A model generated the notes under the pieces. That model saw only the letters and a list, made by a program, of their open reading frames with translations. It was not told the DNA's origin and did not search any database. 64,000 nucleotides of DNA, from the NCBI RefSeq assembly GCF_051014445.1, contig NC_135140.1, positions 10,000,001 to 10,064,000 of the forward strand, written 5' to 3'. Both the position numbers and the translations under genes were made by a program. Of this stretch, positions 12,646 through 24,116 are shown piece by piece. The DNA is from Colletes latitarsis (lineage: Eukaryota; Arthropoda; Insecta; Hymenoptera; Colletidae). How positions within the stretch are numbered: position 1 is the stretch's first letter; the number at the start of each line of letters is the position of its first letter.

Positions 12646-13659
12646 ATAACACGGAGGACACACGAGAAAAAAAATACAAAACCAAGTAGTGTATTATTGT
12701 TATATTAATACGAAGTATGACCTGGTCCCGATTATACTTCTACACCGATTCTATACCACTCGTTTACTTAATTTATTTACTAATACAGAACGATTTTATA
12801 TTGTCGTTACGTAACAGTAACACACGTGCGCAAAACTCGTTTATTTATTGTGTTGGAAAAGAGACGAAAAGCAGAAACGCTCGGACAGTTTGCACATTTG
12901 TCGGCAGCCAACAAGGACCGTTGTAATAATTGTGTACGCTCGAGTAGGTAAAGTGAGTTCGCTCCGGCAATAAAATTGTGCGACGAACGCAATATCTTGT
13001 ATATATTTTCTTCATTTTACTCGATCCTATGCCCAGAATTGAAAAATAAGCAAACGATGTCGAACAATTAAACCAATAATATTTATGTACTTTGCAGCTA
13101 AGAGTGACTGTATTTATTATCTTCAAAAAGTTGTTGCAGTTTTAGATAGTACTTTTAATAACAAATATTGTTTATTCAAAAAGTTCGTTCATATTCTGCG
13201 TAATCAACGAAAAATTCACTGGTAAGTTTAAAAAACATTTTCTGCCGTGTTTCGAGTGTCTTTGCAAACGTGTTCTTGTAGGTGATGACTTTGTTAAGTA
13301 CTCATACTTGACACCACTGAATTTGTTTACCAGGGTACCTGAAGATCTAAATGGCAATTGTTTCTGTGGGAAAAGAAGACACGAAAACAAGAACCCGAAT
13401 AGATTGTGCATAACTATGTGAAATATTTGGCAAAATTTCGTGACAAGAATTGGTGAATGTTCATAGGTACGCCAACACCATTTCGAACATTTAATAAACA
13501 CGATCTCTAACTTGAAACTTACTGGTTTTAATATGGTTATAACCCACATTCAAATTTGTTTTCAGCAAATGATAGTTTTTGTCATATTTTGTAAGTTATT
13601 CTTATAAAAAAAGTACAGATATCGAATACCATATATAAAATTTATTCGACGTTAAACCA
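12646..13659. other. Intergenic, no gene recognised
   Basis: Moderately AT-rich. A 125-codon minus-strand frame at 13172-13549 has no recognisable domain, irregular composition and no splice or start context that I would trust. Possibly 3' UTR extension of Gprk1 or old repeat. Confidence 0.4.
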
Positions 13660-13799
13660 GAGATGCCAGATTGAGCATCGGGTGCACTACTCATGCTATG
13701 CCAAATCATGCGTACGCGAGCTCTGACACACGCTCTCTTTCTCGATTCTCCGAAGCTACCCGAAGTAATTTCGGACCGCCTCGTGGGAGTCGAGAGAGC

Positions 13800-14222
13800 C
13801 GCCCAAGTTTGTCGTGGAATAGTTCGTTATTTTCGACAATAGATGGCGCTTATTTTCCGACCTCAAACCCCCTGGTGCTAAAACGCCCAAGTTTGTCGTG
13901 GAATAGTTCATTACCTTCAGCGCTAGATGGCGCTTATTTCTCGACCTCAAACCCCCTGGTGCTAAAACGCCCAAGTTTGTCGTGGAATAGTTCGTTATCT
14001 TCAACGCTAGATGGCACGTATTTCTCGACCTCAAACCCCCTGGTGCTAAAACGCCCAAGTTTGTCGTGGAATAGTTCGTTATCTTTAGCACTAGATGGCG
14101 CTTATTTCTCGACCTCAAACCCCCTGGTGCTAAAACGCCCAAGTTTGTCGTGGAATAGTTCGTTATCTTCAGCGCTAGATGGCACTTAATTCTCGACCTC
14201 AGGCTCTCTGATGCTAAAAAGC
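13800..14222. repeat. 84 bp minisatellite, five units
   Basis: Units start near 13801, 13885, 13969, 14053 and 14137, each with gcccaagtttgtcgtggaat and cgacctcaaaccccctggtg. Because 84 is divisible by three, both strands stay open over about 150-170 codons. Protein-like frames here are an effect of the period, not evidence for a gene. Confidence 0.9.
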
Positions 14223-14269
14223 CCAAGCTTTTTGATGATTATATCTGAAAAGTATACTTTTGATTTTCC

Positions 14270-16025
14270 CTACAGGCCTCCGCTCGCCTCTGCTGACCGC
14301 TGCTGACAACTCCTAATACTTCTAACAACGTATAACGATTACTATGGGCTATTGCCAGCCTCTCCCAGCCTCTGCTGGTTTCTGCTGGCCTCTGCTGACC
14401 ACCGCTTATATTTCTGACAACGCATAACTATTACTACTGACTTCTGCCTGGCTCCGCTGGCCTCTGCTGACCACTGCTGACCACCTCAAATGCTTCTGAC
14501 ACCATATAACGATTACAACTTGTTACTGCTTGCCCCTGCTCGTATCTGCATGCCTGTGCATCCATCTGCTGGCCTCTGCTGACCCAAAGATGCCAGATTC
14601 AGCACCCGGTGCCCTACTCACACATACCAGATCACGCGTACGTAAGCTCGTAGAGTTTCGGAAAGTCGACAAAGGCAAACTGACACATGCCATCTTTCTC
14701 GATTATTCCGAAACTGCCCTAAGTAATTTCGGACCGCCTCATGGGAGTCGAGAGAGAAAGGCTCACATTTGCCTTCTCGCTCTTAACAACTAAAACCCGA
14801 CCTCACGTCAACGGCATACGACTCGGAATCTCGACTGCCCAGGTATTTTTACTTGCCCTTCCTAGAGTTCATTACTGAACTCTGCAAATTACTCCTGGTT
14901 TCTATTTGCCTCTGATGACCTCTGATGACCAGTGCTGACAAAAATACAGAACTCCCGACAACTTTCGACACCATACAGCGACTGTTACTGACTGCTCCTG
15001 ATTACTGCTTGCCTCTGCTGGACTCTGCTGACCATCGCTTATATTTCTGACAACCTATAACGATTACTACTGACTTCGCTAACCTCTGTTGGTCTTTGCT
15101 GATCTCTGTCAGCGTGTGTTTGTCTCTGCTGAACTTTCCTGGCCCCTGTCGAACGCTACTGACCACTGTAGGTATTTCTGATAATGTATAACGATTAATA
15201 CTTATTACTGCATGCCCCTACAAGTCTCTGCTTGCCTTTGCAGGTTTCTGCTTGCCTGTGCATGCCTTTGCTGGCCTCTGCTGAACACTGCTGACCACCG
15301 CTGATGCTTCTGACATGGTATAATAATTACTACATGCTACTGTTCGCCCCTGCTGATCTCTGCTTGCCACTGCTGGCCTCTGCTAACCTCTGTTGGTCTT
15401 TGCTGATCTCTGTCAGCGTGTGCTTGTCTCTGCTGAACTTTCCTGGCCTCTGCCGAACGCTACTGACCACTGTAGGTATTTCTGATAATGTATAACGATT
15501 AATACTTATTACTGCATGCCCCTACAAGTCTCTGCTTCCCTTTGCAGGATTCTGCTTGCCTGTGCATGCCTTTGCTGGCCTCTGCTGAACACTGCTGACC
15601 ACCGCTGATGCTTCTGACATGGTATAACAATTACTACATGCTACTGTTCGCCCCTGCTCATCTCTGCTTGCCACTGCATGCCTCTGCTTGTCTCTGCTGA
15701 CCGCTGCTGATCACCCCCAATACTTCTGACATCGTATAACAATTACTACATGCTACTATTCGCTCCTACTGATCTCTGCTTGCCACTACATGCCTCTGCT
15801 CGTCTCTGCTGACCGCTGCTGACCACCTCTGATGCTTCTGACAACATATAACGCTTACTACTTGCTACTATTCGCCTCTGGTGATCTCTGCTGGCCACTG
15901 CTGGCCTCTGCTGACCACCGCTTATATTTCTGGCAACGTATAACGTATGTTGGTCTCTGCTTGCCTCTGCACACCTCTGCTGGCCCCTGTTGACCACTGC
16001 TGACCTTTGTTAACAACTCCTGACA
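14270..16025. repeat. CTCTGCTG-rich tandem array
   Basis: Imperfect array of cctctgctg/cttgcctctg words with a higher-order spacer containing acaacgtataacgattacta that returns irregularly every 75-150 bp. A longer duplication sits inside: the segment with gttggtctttgctgatctct occurs at about 15090 and again at about 15393. The same array appears in reverse complement at 16925-17575. Confidence 0.85.
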
Positions 16026-16205
16026 TGATGTATATGTATTAAAGCTTTGTATAATGTAAATCTATGGCAATAAATAATATAATTGCAAAGAATTCTATGT
16101 GTTCTCGTCACTTTTACCTTTCTTTTCCTCTCCCCATTATCCCCTTAGTTATAAGAAACCGTTTCTCTACTTAAAACTGGAATTCCAAAGTGCCCGGGGC
16201 GTTTT

Positions 16206-16730
16206 CTAAAATGCCGGTGACCTTGACCCACTTTCGAAACTGGGTCAAGGCCAAATCCTGATTCCCAAAGCGCCTGGAATTTTTCTAAGATTCAATGGCC
16301 TTGACCTACTTTCGAAATTGGGTCAAGGCCATCCGGGTTTCCAAGTTGGCCCGAAGATTTCTAAAATTTCGAATGGCCTTGACCTACTTTCGAAATTGGG
16401 TCAAGGCCATCCGGATTTCCAAGTTGGCCCGAAGATTTCTAAAATTTCGAATGGCCTTGACTTACTTTCGAAATTGGGTCAAGGCCAAATCCGGATTCTC
16501 AAAGCGCCCGAAATTTTTCTGAGATTCGATGGCCTTGACCCACTTTCGAAATTGGGTCAAGGCCATCCGGATTTCCAAGCTGGCCCGAAGATTTCTAAAA
16601 TTTCGAACGGCCTTGACCTACTTTCGAAATTGGGTCAAGGCCATCTGGATTTCCAAAGCGCCCGGAATTTTTCTAAGATTCGAATAGCCTTGACCCACTT
16701 TCGAAACTGGGCCAAGGTCAAGGTCAAATT
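16206..16730. repeat. Tandem hairpin array, about seven units
   Basis: Each unit of roughly 78-85 bp contains a perfect or near-perfect 34 bp palindrome: ggccttgaccca, then ctttcgaaat, then tgggtcaaggcc. Spacers are related to atccggatttccaag. Seven hairpins lie here and two more at 18200-18320. Both strands can form regularly spaced stem-loops. Confidence 0.85.
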
Positions 16731-16924
16731 CGGATTTCTAAAATGCTGGTGAACTTGCGAAGAAGGTGGTACGCATCTTATAGGTAAGAGAATGATTTGG
16801 AGAGGAATAGGACGGTAAAAAATGATGAGAACACATAGAATACTTTAAAATTATATCATTTATTGCCATAGATTTACATTATACAAAACTTTAATACATA
16901 TAAACATATTATATTATATTACAT

Positions 16925-17575
16925 CATGTCACAAGTTGTCAGCAACGGTCAGCAGTGGTCAGCGATGGTCAGCTGACGTCGGGAGATGTTGGCAGAGGCC
17001 AGCTTAGGTCTGGAGATGCTGGCAGAGGTCAGCAGAGGCTGGCAGTAGCCAGTAGTAATCGTTGTACGTTGCCAGAAATATAAGCGGTGGTCAGCAGTGG
17101 TTAGCAGCGGTCAGCAGAGGCCAACGGAGGCCAGTAGAGGCATGCAGAGGCAAGTAGAGTCCAGCAGGGGCAAGCAGTAACAAGTAGTAATCGTTATACG
17201 TTGTCGGAAGCATCAAGGGTGGTCAGTAGCGGTCAGCAGAGTCCAGCGGAGGCAGGCAGAAGTCAGTAGTAATCGTTATACGTTGTCAGAAATATAAGCG
17301 GTGGTCAGCAGAGGCCAGCAGAGGTTGGGAGAGGCTAACAGTAGCCAGTCGTAATCGTTATACGTTGTCAGAAGTAACAGGAGTGGTCAGTAGCGGTCAG
17401 CAGAGGCCAGCGGAGGCTGGCAGACGTCAGTAGTAATTGTTTTACGTTGTCAGAAATTCCAGAAGTGGTCAACAGCGGTCAGCAGAGGCTGGGAGAGACT
17501 AATAGTAGCCAGTCGTAATCGTTATACGTTGTCAGAAATTCCAGGAGTAGTTAGCAGCGGTCAGCAGAGGCCAGT
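16925..17575. repeat. Inverted copy of the CTCTGCTG array
   Basis: The reverse complement of the 14270-16025 array (ggtcagcagaggccagcgga words), with the same higher-order spacer in complement (taatcgttatacgttgtcag) about every 90-110 bp. It is separated from the direct array by the hairpin array, giving a foldback arrangement. Confidence 0.85.
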
Positions 17576-18450
17576 GGAGACCTGTTGACGGGAGGTCCGA
17601 TATTAGTTGTTCAAGAGCGAGAAGGCAAATGTGAGCCTTTCTTTCTCGACTCCCACGAGGCGAACCGAAATTACTTCGGGCAGCTTCGGAATAATCGCGA
17701 AAGAGGGCATGTGTCAGTTTACCTTTGTCGACTTTCCGAAACTCCGTGAGCTCACGTACACGTGATCTGACATAGTGTGAGTGAGCACCTTCGGTGCCTT
17801 TCTGGCATCTCTGATAAAAACCAGGGCCCCCGATCGCCACGGGAGGCAATCAGTATGTCGACGAGTCGTGGCCGCAAGTTGTTTAAGTCTTATCCTAAGT
17901 TGTCCTAAGTTTTAAATAATCTAAATAGTTCCTAAGTAGTTTCTAGCCGTTGTACTGTATTATATTATATCATATCATATCATATTAATTAAAACCTTTT
18001 TACGTTAAATACCACATATATGTATAATGTAAATCTGTGGCAATAAATAACATAATTTCAAAGAATTCTATGTGTTCTCATCATCATTTTTTACCTTCCT
18101 TTTCCTCTCCAAATTATGCCCTTAGTTATAAGATATCTGCCACCTCTTCGCAAGGCCGCCAACATTTTGGAAAAATTCCATACACTTTGAAGTCCGGATG
18201 GCCTTGACCTAATTTCGAAAGTGGGTCAAGGCCTCCTGAATTTTAGAAAAATTCCGAACACTTTGGGAAGCCGGATGGCCTTGACCCACTTTCGAAATTG
18301 GGTCAAAGCCACCAGCATTTTGAAAATTTTCTAGCCACTTTGGGATTCTAGTTTTAACTGAAAAAACGGTTTCCTACAACTACGGGAATGATTTGAAGTG
18401 GAAGAGGAAGGTAAAGATAATGAGAACACGTAAAACGTTAGAATTTATAT

Positions 18451-18762
18451 TTTGGTTTCTTATTAATATATGTAGGAGATTTCTATTGAATATTTGTACC
18501 GCGGTATAGTTTTATGAATGTTAATTTATGTGCAAAAGGGTTGAAAGTGTTTTGTTCACGAAGGAATGCGTAATTGTATTTTTGTGTTACCAATTAACGT
18601 GATTCTAATTTGTGTTGCCGAGTATTAATTTATGTAAAATGTTTGTGTGTGCGCTTCAAATTCGGTTATATAATTATATACACGTTCAATTCATTTTCCT
18701 CAAATAAATATTAAATGAAAGCATGCCTCGAAATCTTGATAGCACGTTTTATAAATTCTATT
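18451..18762. other. Short intergenic stretch, nothing seen
   Basis: AT-rich DNA between the repeat complex and the 3' end of the minus-strand gene at 18763. No feature is supported. Confidence 0.5.
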
Positions 18763-18767
18763 TTATT
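18762..18767 (-). promoter_or_regulatory. Candidate poly(A) signal overlapping the stop codon
   Basis: On the minus strand AATAAA spans the TAA stop of the unrecognised gene (18763-18765). If used, the 3' UTR would be only about 15-30 nt. Confidence 0.35.
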
Positions 18768-21700
18768 TGTCACGGATCTCCCTTAAAAATATTCTTAGTT
18801 TTGGATCTACATCAAAGGTTTGAAGTCTTCGTTCTAACGCCTCAAAATCCACTCTTTCTAACCATGATGGAGGATCGATTTCTTTTTGTGAAAGAGGACA
18901 CAGTAATCGCTCCACGGTGGCGCACAGACCGCACCAACTTCTGAAATTCAATGGTTCCTTAATTTCCCCAATTATAGATTTAAAATATGCTTCCTGTTCC
19001 TCTGTCATGGGTTTCCCAATAATTTCCTGAAGAGCTTTGTGAATGTCATTTGGAAGGATATACCTGGAACATCCCAAAGACTCCTCTTGAAATTTGTTGA
19101 AGACTCTACCAAAAATTAATTTCCTTCCCGAAGAAATAAAAACGTGTTTGCTGATGTACTCTAATACCGTTAATCCTGAAAGAAATTGTATGAGAATAGA
19201 AACGTATAAATACGCTGATTTGTTTATAATGATAAAATTTAAGGATATTTTATAGATAATGTGCGTACCGCGTAAACTTCCACTATCTAGAATTTCGAAA
19301 CGAGCCGTTTGGCGAGAAAATACTCTCGTTGTTCCTGTTACTGTAAGATTTGAGAACGTTTGGGATCCTCTAAAATGCGAATAGCTTTCGCCTTTCACAC
19401 GGAGAGCTTCCTCAAATACGATTCTTCTCTAATATCGCACAAAAAATTAATTTAATCTTATATTTGATATAGATTCCATTGAAGATGTTTATGGAGCAAT
19501 TTTCCATTTATAGACAAATGAGAAAGATACAATCACGAAATATACAAATCATTATTAGAAATTTATTGATCAATGTGATTAGAGACTATTCTAATTTTAA
19601 CATTTTACCTTATACGAGAACTCTGCCTCCACCTTATCTCGATCCAATTCTCTACACAAATGTTTCAAAATGTCCGGTTCGATGAAACTAGGAGGCATCG
19701 CGGATGAAACTGTAGTTAATGCAGAGGCTTTCTTAGGAGACGATGGATTTTCTGCGTCGCCGTTAGACGTATGAATTCTAAACAATGAACCAGAGAAAAG
19801 AAATGAAATAGATCCATCGATCCTTGTACAAAGAAAATGAAACAATTTAATAAGATAAAATACGTGACGATTCGAGAGTTCAAAACGACTCTTGATAGAT
19901 TATCATACTATATTGTAAAATTAAATAGTCAACAATTCATAGTTTGTAATCACACATACAGCAATTTTTAGAACATGAACAGTATGAGGGATAAAGACAA
20001 TAGAATCTTCGATGCAATATTTGATTTAAGACTAAGACTATATTTGAAAAAATTATATACTATTAGCATAAGTAAAAAAATGTCTGCAAAATATTATGCT
20101 ACAATATGTATAAGAAACTCATCTTCAGGGATAATTAAAAGGCAACTAAAGTTTTACTCACGAAGTCCTTCTAGAACCGTCTCCTATGTGCGATACTTGA
20201 GTTTCAGTCGGTTCCAATAGATCGTGGACTTCCGTTTGCTGTCTATAAGCTGATCCTCTTCTGCACTTCCCTTTTCGCAATCGTTTCCCTCTCCTACGAA
20301 TAATTACGTGTTCCTTCTTCGTGGTTCCCGATTCATCATCTTCCTCTTTGCGATTGCTGGAACTCTTGGAAAGTACAATAAATATTTATCATATAAGTAA
20401 CATATAGATTCAACGATACAATAGAAACTTGGAAAATAAATTCAAGTTAAAATTGTATAAAAACCTTTGATAGAAATAATGTTAATTGGCTGTTTTAAAA
20501 TACCGGTTCCTTGGTGTTTGCGCTTGGACAGGAAGGCGGAGCATTGGTCGTCAGGTTTGGCGAAGACGCTTGATGTCAAGGAGTCGATTTAGTTACGAAA
20601 ATCTTGGTTTTTCGAGGAGTTGGCGGCAGTTCTAAGGTCAAGGCGTGCCAAGTAAAAGTTTCATTTTCCTAAAACGAAAGAGAACAAAGTTAGATTAGAA
20701 ATATTTGGCGGTCCTGTGGATTATAGTTGATAAAGAGAAGAAGATAGGACAGCGTTTCGTCCTGGGTCTGCTTAGCGGACTCTCATTGGTAAGGCATCCT
20801 AGTAGATCTTGCCTTAGACGCTGGGGATGTTGGGAATCGGTCGAGGATCGTATATATGGAGACGGAAGATCGGTCGAGTGCTTGCGAGAGGAACAGTCCC
20901 TCTGGCGGCGAGAACGGGAAACGATGGGACCCCATAAATATTTAGCATCAACGAACCATCTGGTTCTTAGAGTTAGCTCTGAGGTCCAAGACCAGCATGG
21001 TACGTTCTTGTGGATTGCTGGTTATCGAAAATTCTTCTTGATTTGGTCTGTTTGTTAAGACAGGTCCACTGGCAAGCGTAGGTGCAGGAGTCAAAGGTCT
21101 AGAGTCCGTCTCGGTGTATTTCCGAAACAATTCTTCGGGAACAGTGGCTGCGTCGAAATTGTGCATTTCCGCAGCGGAAGCATTGACACTCGCATCGATT
21201 GCACCTGTTGCGGCCGCCAAACTTGCCCTGATCATGTCCATTTCTTCCGGCAGCAATACTGCTTTTCCTTCAGTTGCCTGAGGAACACGAAAGTGATTTC
21301 TTAAGCACATTATGTTAAATATACTCGTGAACAATAATAATATATTAAATATTATTTTGTACCCATGAATCTTTAGCTCGTCTGAGAATCTCTTTTGCCT
21401 CGTAATCTGCTGGATGATTACACAGTACTGAGCAGCCATAAGGATATGGATTGAAGAGGCTAGAAAAGGGTCGAAGAATAAAAGGAGCTGGTTTAGCCGA
21501 TCCAGACAATTCCACGCGCTGTAACACAAGAAACATCATTCATTTTCTATTGTCATTTTTTAAATCTTTTTTAATAATTTGGGGGTCCTGTGGAAGAGAT
21601 AGTAAGATAAGGATAGGAAGGAGCATTTCGTGTCCCGGGTCTGTTAGCATCCTATCTCTGCTTTAGACGACGGGATATTGAGAGTCGGTCGAGGATTATA

Positions 21701-22643
21701 CAGGATGTTCGGCCACCCCTGGGAAAAATTTTAATGGTGGATTCTAGAGGCCAAAATAAGACAAAAATCAAGAATACCAATTTGTTGATGGAGGCTTCAT
21801 TAAAAAGTTATTAACGTTTAAAGTTCCGCCAGTATTGAATTTTTTTCTCGAAAATGTACAAGATTTCGGGGGTATGTCTATTCACCAAAAATGATTGTAA
21901 TTGACCCCCACAACCGAAAATAATTTTTCCAGAACGATTTGAAATTTTTCTTTTTCGTCGACTTTAGGCACCTAATTAGATTTTCGATAAGGAATTTTTT
22001 TCTCGAAAGTGCGTGGGATTTCGGTGGTATGTGTAATGACCAAAAATGATTGTAATTGACCCTCGAAATCGAAAATAATTTTTCCAAAACGATTTGAAAT
22101 TTTTTTTTTCCGTCGAAAAATTTCACACCTTCTCGAATTTTTTTCTAGAAAATGGGTAAGATTTCGGGGGTATGTCTATTCACAAAAAATGATTGTAATT
22201 GACCCCCGCAACCGAAAATAATTTTTCCAGAACGATTTGAAATTTTTGAATTTAATTGTTAATAACTGTTTAACGAAGCCTCCATCAACAAATTGGTATT
22301 CTTGATTTTCGTCTTATTTTGGCCTCTAGAATCTCTCATTAAAATTTTTCCCACGGGTGACCGAACACCCTGTATAATATATGCAGATGGAAAGTCGGTC
22401 GAGTGCTTGTGAGAGGAATAGTTCCTCTGGCGGCAAGTACGGGAAACGATGGATCCCACAGTAATATTTCTAAGGTCGAAATACCAAGGGAATTTCAAGA
22501 TCAACACTATTGTAAATGGAACGTTCGTGTGCTCCCAATCTAAATCGTTGAAAATTTCCTTCAAACTATACCTTTGTTTTCGGACGACAAACAGGTCGAA
22601 TTTGTGCTCCCATAAGGCCCGTTGCAGTCATAATTCCTGACAT
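18763..22643 (-). CDS. Unrecognised eight-exon gene with an in-frame TGA
   Basis: Function not recognised. Minus-strand exons: 22572-22643 (ATG, MSGIMTATGLMG), 21363-21518, 20957-21277, 20504-20668, 20162-20364, 19609-19777, 19269-19428, 18763-19175. All junctions keep phase (553 codons) and all have GT..AG ends, though the donor after 20957 (gttcgt) is weak. Exon 4 contains TGA at 20576-20578 in the only frame that fits both neighbours. The N-terminal half is low-complexity (Ala, Pro, Thr). Exon 5 is basic (IIRRRGKRLRKGKCRRG). The C-terminal 180 residues look globular (FGRVFNKFQEESLG, PNDIHKALQEIIGKPMTEEQ), loosely like an EF-hand pair, but without clear calcium ligands. The stop codon overlaps an AATAAA signal. 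It could be a real gene with a sequence error, stop readthrough or an alternative exon, or a recent pseudogene. The smooth phasing favours a real gene. Confidence 0.7.
20707..20935. mobile_element. Small transposon with perfect 8 bp target duplication
   Basis: A 229 bp sequence beginning ggcggtcctgtgg and ending gatgggaccccat is flanked by AAATATTT on both sides (20699-20706, 20936-20943). Eight-base duplications fit the hAT class. The terminal inverted repeat is short (roughly gggtcc). It lies in intron 3 of the minus-strand gene, 13 bp beyond the donor of exon 3. A second copy is at 21582-22465. Confidence 0.75.
21582..22465. mobile_element. Second copy of the 229 bp element, split by a family A insertion
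   Basis: The left part 21582-21698 (gggggtcctgtgg, gagagtcggtcgaggatta) and right part 22375-22465 (gaaagtcggtcgagtgcttg, ctctggcggcaagtacggg) match the solo copy at 20707-20935 in order. The family A copy 2 was inserted into it at a TA. Flanks are similar (taataattt, taatattt). It lies in intron 1 of the minus-strand gene. Confidence 0.7.
21699..22374. mobile_element. TA-flanked inverted-repeat element, family A copy 2
   Basis: Ends tacaggatgttcggccaccc and complement ccgaacaccctgta, flanked by TA. Terminal arms include caagaataccaatttgttga. Interior of three subrepeats with gattgtaattgacccccgca-like cores. Inserted into an older small transposon, so it is the younger of the two. Confidence 0.85.
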
Positions 22644-24116
22644 TTTGTCAAAAAACTGTTACTACTCTGCAGTAGATCTCGCGAATCTTTATTAACACCA
22701 GTAAAACAATCGCTGGTTGTCATGGGGCTACGTTGCTACGCGAGTTCGATGGATCGATCGATACTGTCACAGACTCACAGTGCACACAGGTTCCCGGCTT
22801 CCGGTTGGGCGCTGGGAGAAATGGAGAACTTGTATCAAGAAGCTGGATCCTTTTCCTGTAGAATCAGATTTTTTAAGGAGACATACGTTTAGCCGTTGGA
22901 GCTGCTGTTCAGTTCGCATCGCGCCGCGTGTTACCGAATTTTGCCTTATTTTTCCTTTCCTCGAATAATTGCTTGGCAGAACTTCTTATCTTAGTAATCT
23001 CAATTAAAATGTATGTATGAAGGAGGAAAAACTTTGAGATGAAACTTCGTTCTATCTATGTTCCTCTAGGTATCCGATTAACACTTCGATGCGAGTATAA
23101 CACCGAGCTAATAGCTGCGAATTAAAAATGCAGCAAGAGTGGGAAACACGCTGTGCCTCCTTCTCGTGGAAGGACGACACATGATGTAGCTAGTTCTACC
23201 AAACAACTTTTGTACAAACATTTTTTTAATAACTACAACTCCTTCCGAAATATCCTGCTGTACTCATTTAAACAATACACTCTATATATATTTATACAGA
23301 TTACAGATACATTTATACTCTGTCATTATTATTTAAAACCTTTCTTATGCTACGAAATTCGCGAAATTAGTGCCCCCTATACTACCATGTTTTCCTGATA
23401 TTAAGTTCGAAGTCCCGCAAGGAATCCTGAAACATTAATTAGCTGAATTTCTTGGAAATTACGTAACAATTCCAAGCATCCGCGACATTTTGTAAAGACA
23501 AAAAGAAGGAGATAACTGGTAAATGAGCAAGTTTAATTTTCAATAATTTTTATTTTATCAAAAGATATCTTAAATGCATAAATGTGTCCTCAAACGAGTA
23601 AACGTGATTGTTAAAATGGAAATATACCGTGTAGTATAGTTCGTGTTAATGTTAGATGTTTTTAGGAATGTATGTGATTGTTTAAACAAGAAAATAGTGC
23701 TAATAACTTTAATAGTAATAATGATAGTAGTCGTGATTCCAGTAGGAGTATAGCAATAGTATTGCAGTATTATAACTGTAAATGTTGGAATTGCAGTTAC
23801 AGTAGTATATTAATTTCAACTGTATAATAAGAACGAAAAAATACATATGCATATAGAACTGGTGTTTCGTTTAAATAGCACCACAACTTACAACATAAGT
23901 GTGTAACTTTAATATACAATAGTTTAATATATAATATTTAAAACTATTATATGCACAGGTTTCAAACAGCTAGAACTACGAAATTAGGAACTAACAGATG
24001 CAAACTCATTTATACAATAATGAAAGGTTAATGTTTACAAAAACATATAATAAAAATTCTGGTTTAAAAATACAAATAACTGTAATGCTTGATATGCTTA
24101 ATAGACTTTCGAAGTA
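22644..24116. other. Intergenic, presumed promoter side of the minus-strand gene
   Basis: The first 300 bp upstream of the ATG at 22643 are less AT-rich (for example cagtgcacacaggttcccgg near 22785) and could hold the promoter. No TATA box or known element is convincing. The rest is AT-rich with no gene seen. Confidence 0.4.

Larger units (their letters stand above)
13660..18450. repeat. Foldback-like complex of tandem and inverted arrays
   Basis: A 4.8 kb patchwork made of four ingredients that recur in both orientations. (1) A conserved block with agatgccaga, tcgagagag and ctcacatttgcct (13660-13800, 14585-14815, inverted at 17575-17820). (2) CTCTGCTG-type arrays (14270-16025, inverted 16925-17575). 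(3) A single-copy-like module containing tggcaataaa and ctatgtgttctc (16030-16190, inverted 16745-16920, direct 18010-18170, inverted end near 18400-18450). (4) Tandem hairpins with ggccttgaccca and its complement (16206-16730, 18200-18320). The order is symmetric around each hairpin array. Long inverted repeats composed of short tandem repeats are a hallmark of Drosophila FB foldback elements, so a foldback-type mobile element or satellite is the best reading. No gene is supported inside it. Confidence 0.75.

Noticed and set aside
13671..14189. 172-codon plus-strand frame with repeated PSLSWNSSL peptides, and a 156-codon minus-strand frame
   Set aside because: Both follow from an 84 bp tandem repeat whose period is a multiple of three. 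No start context, no flanking exons, and it is embedded in a repeat complex.
16295..16752. Overlapping frames with repeated LTYFRNWVKAI or GLDLLSKLGQ peptides
   Set aside because: Translations of the tandem hairpin array, open in two frames at once. No gene evidence.
13790..18330. CRISPR array
   Set aside because: The repeats are imperfect, of variable spacing, lie in both orientations and sit in intron-containing animal DNA with no cas genes.
20948..21529. 193-codon minus-strand single open frame
   Set aside because: It runs through an intron. Splice sites at 21363 and 21277 divide it into two real exons.
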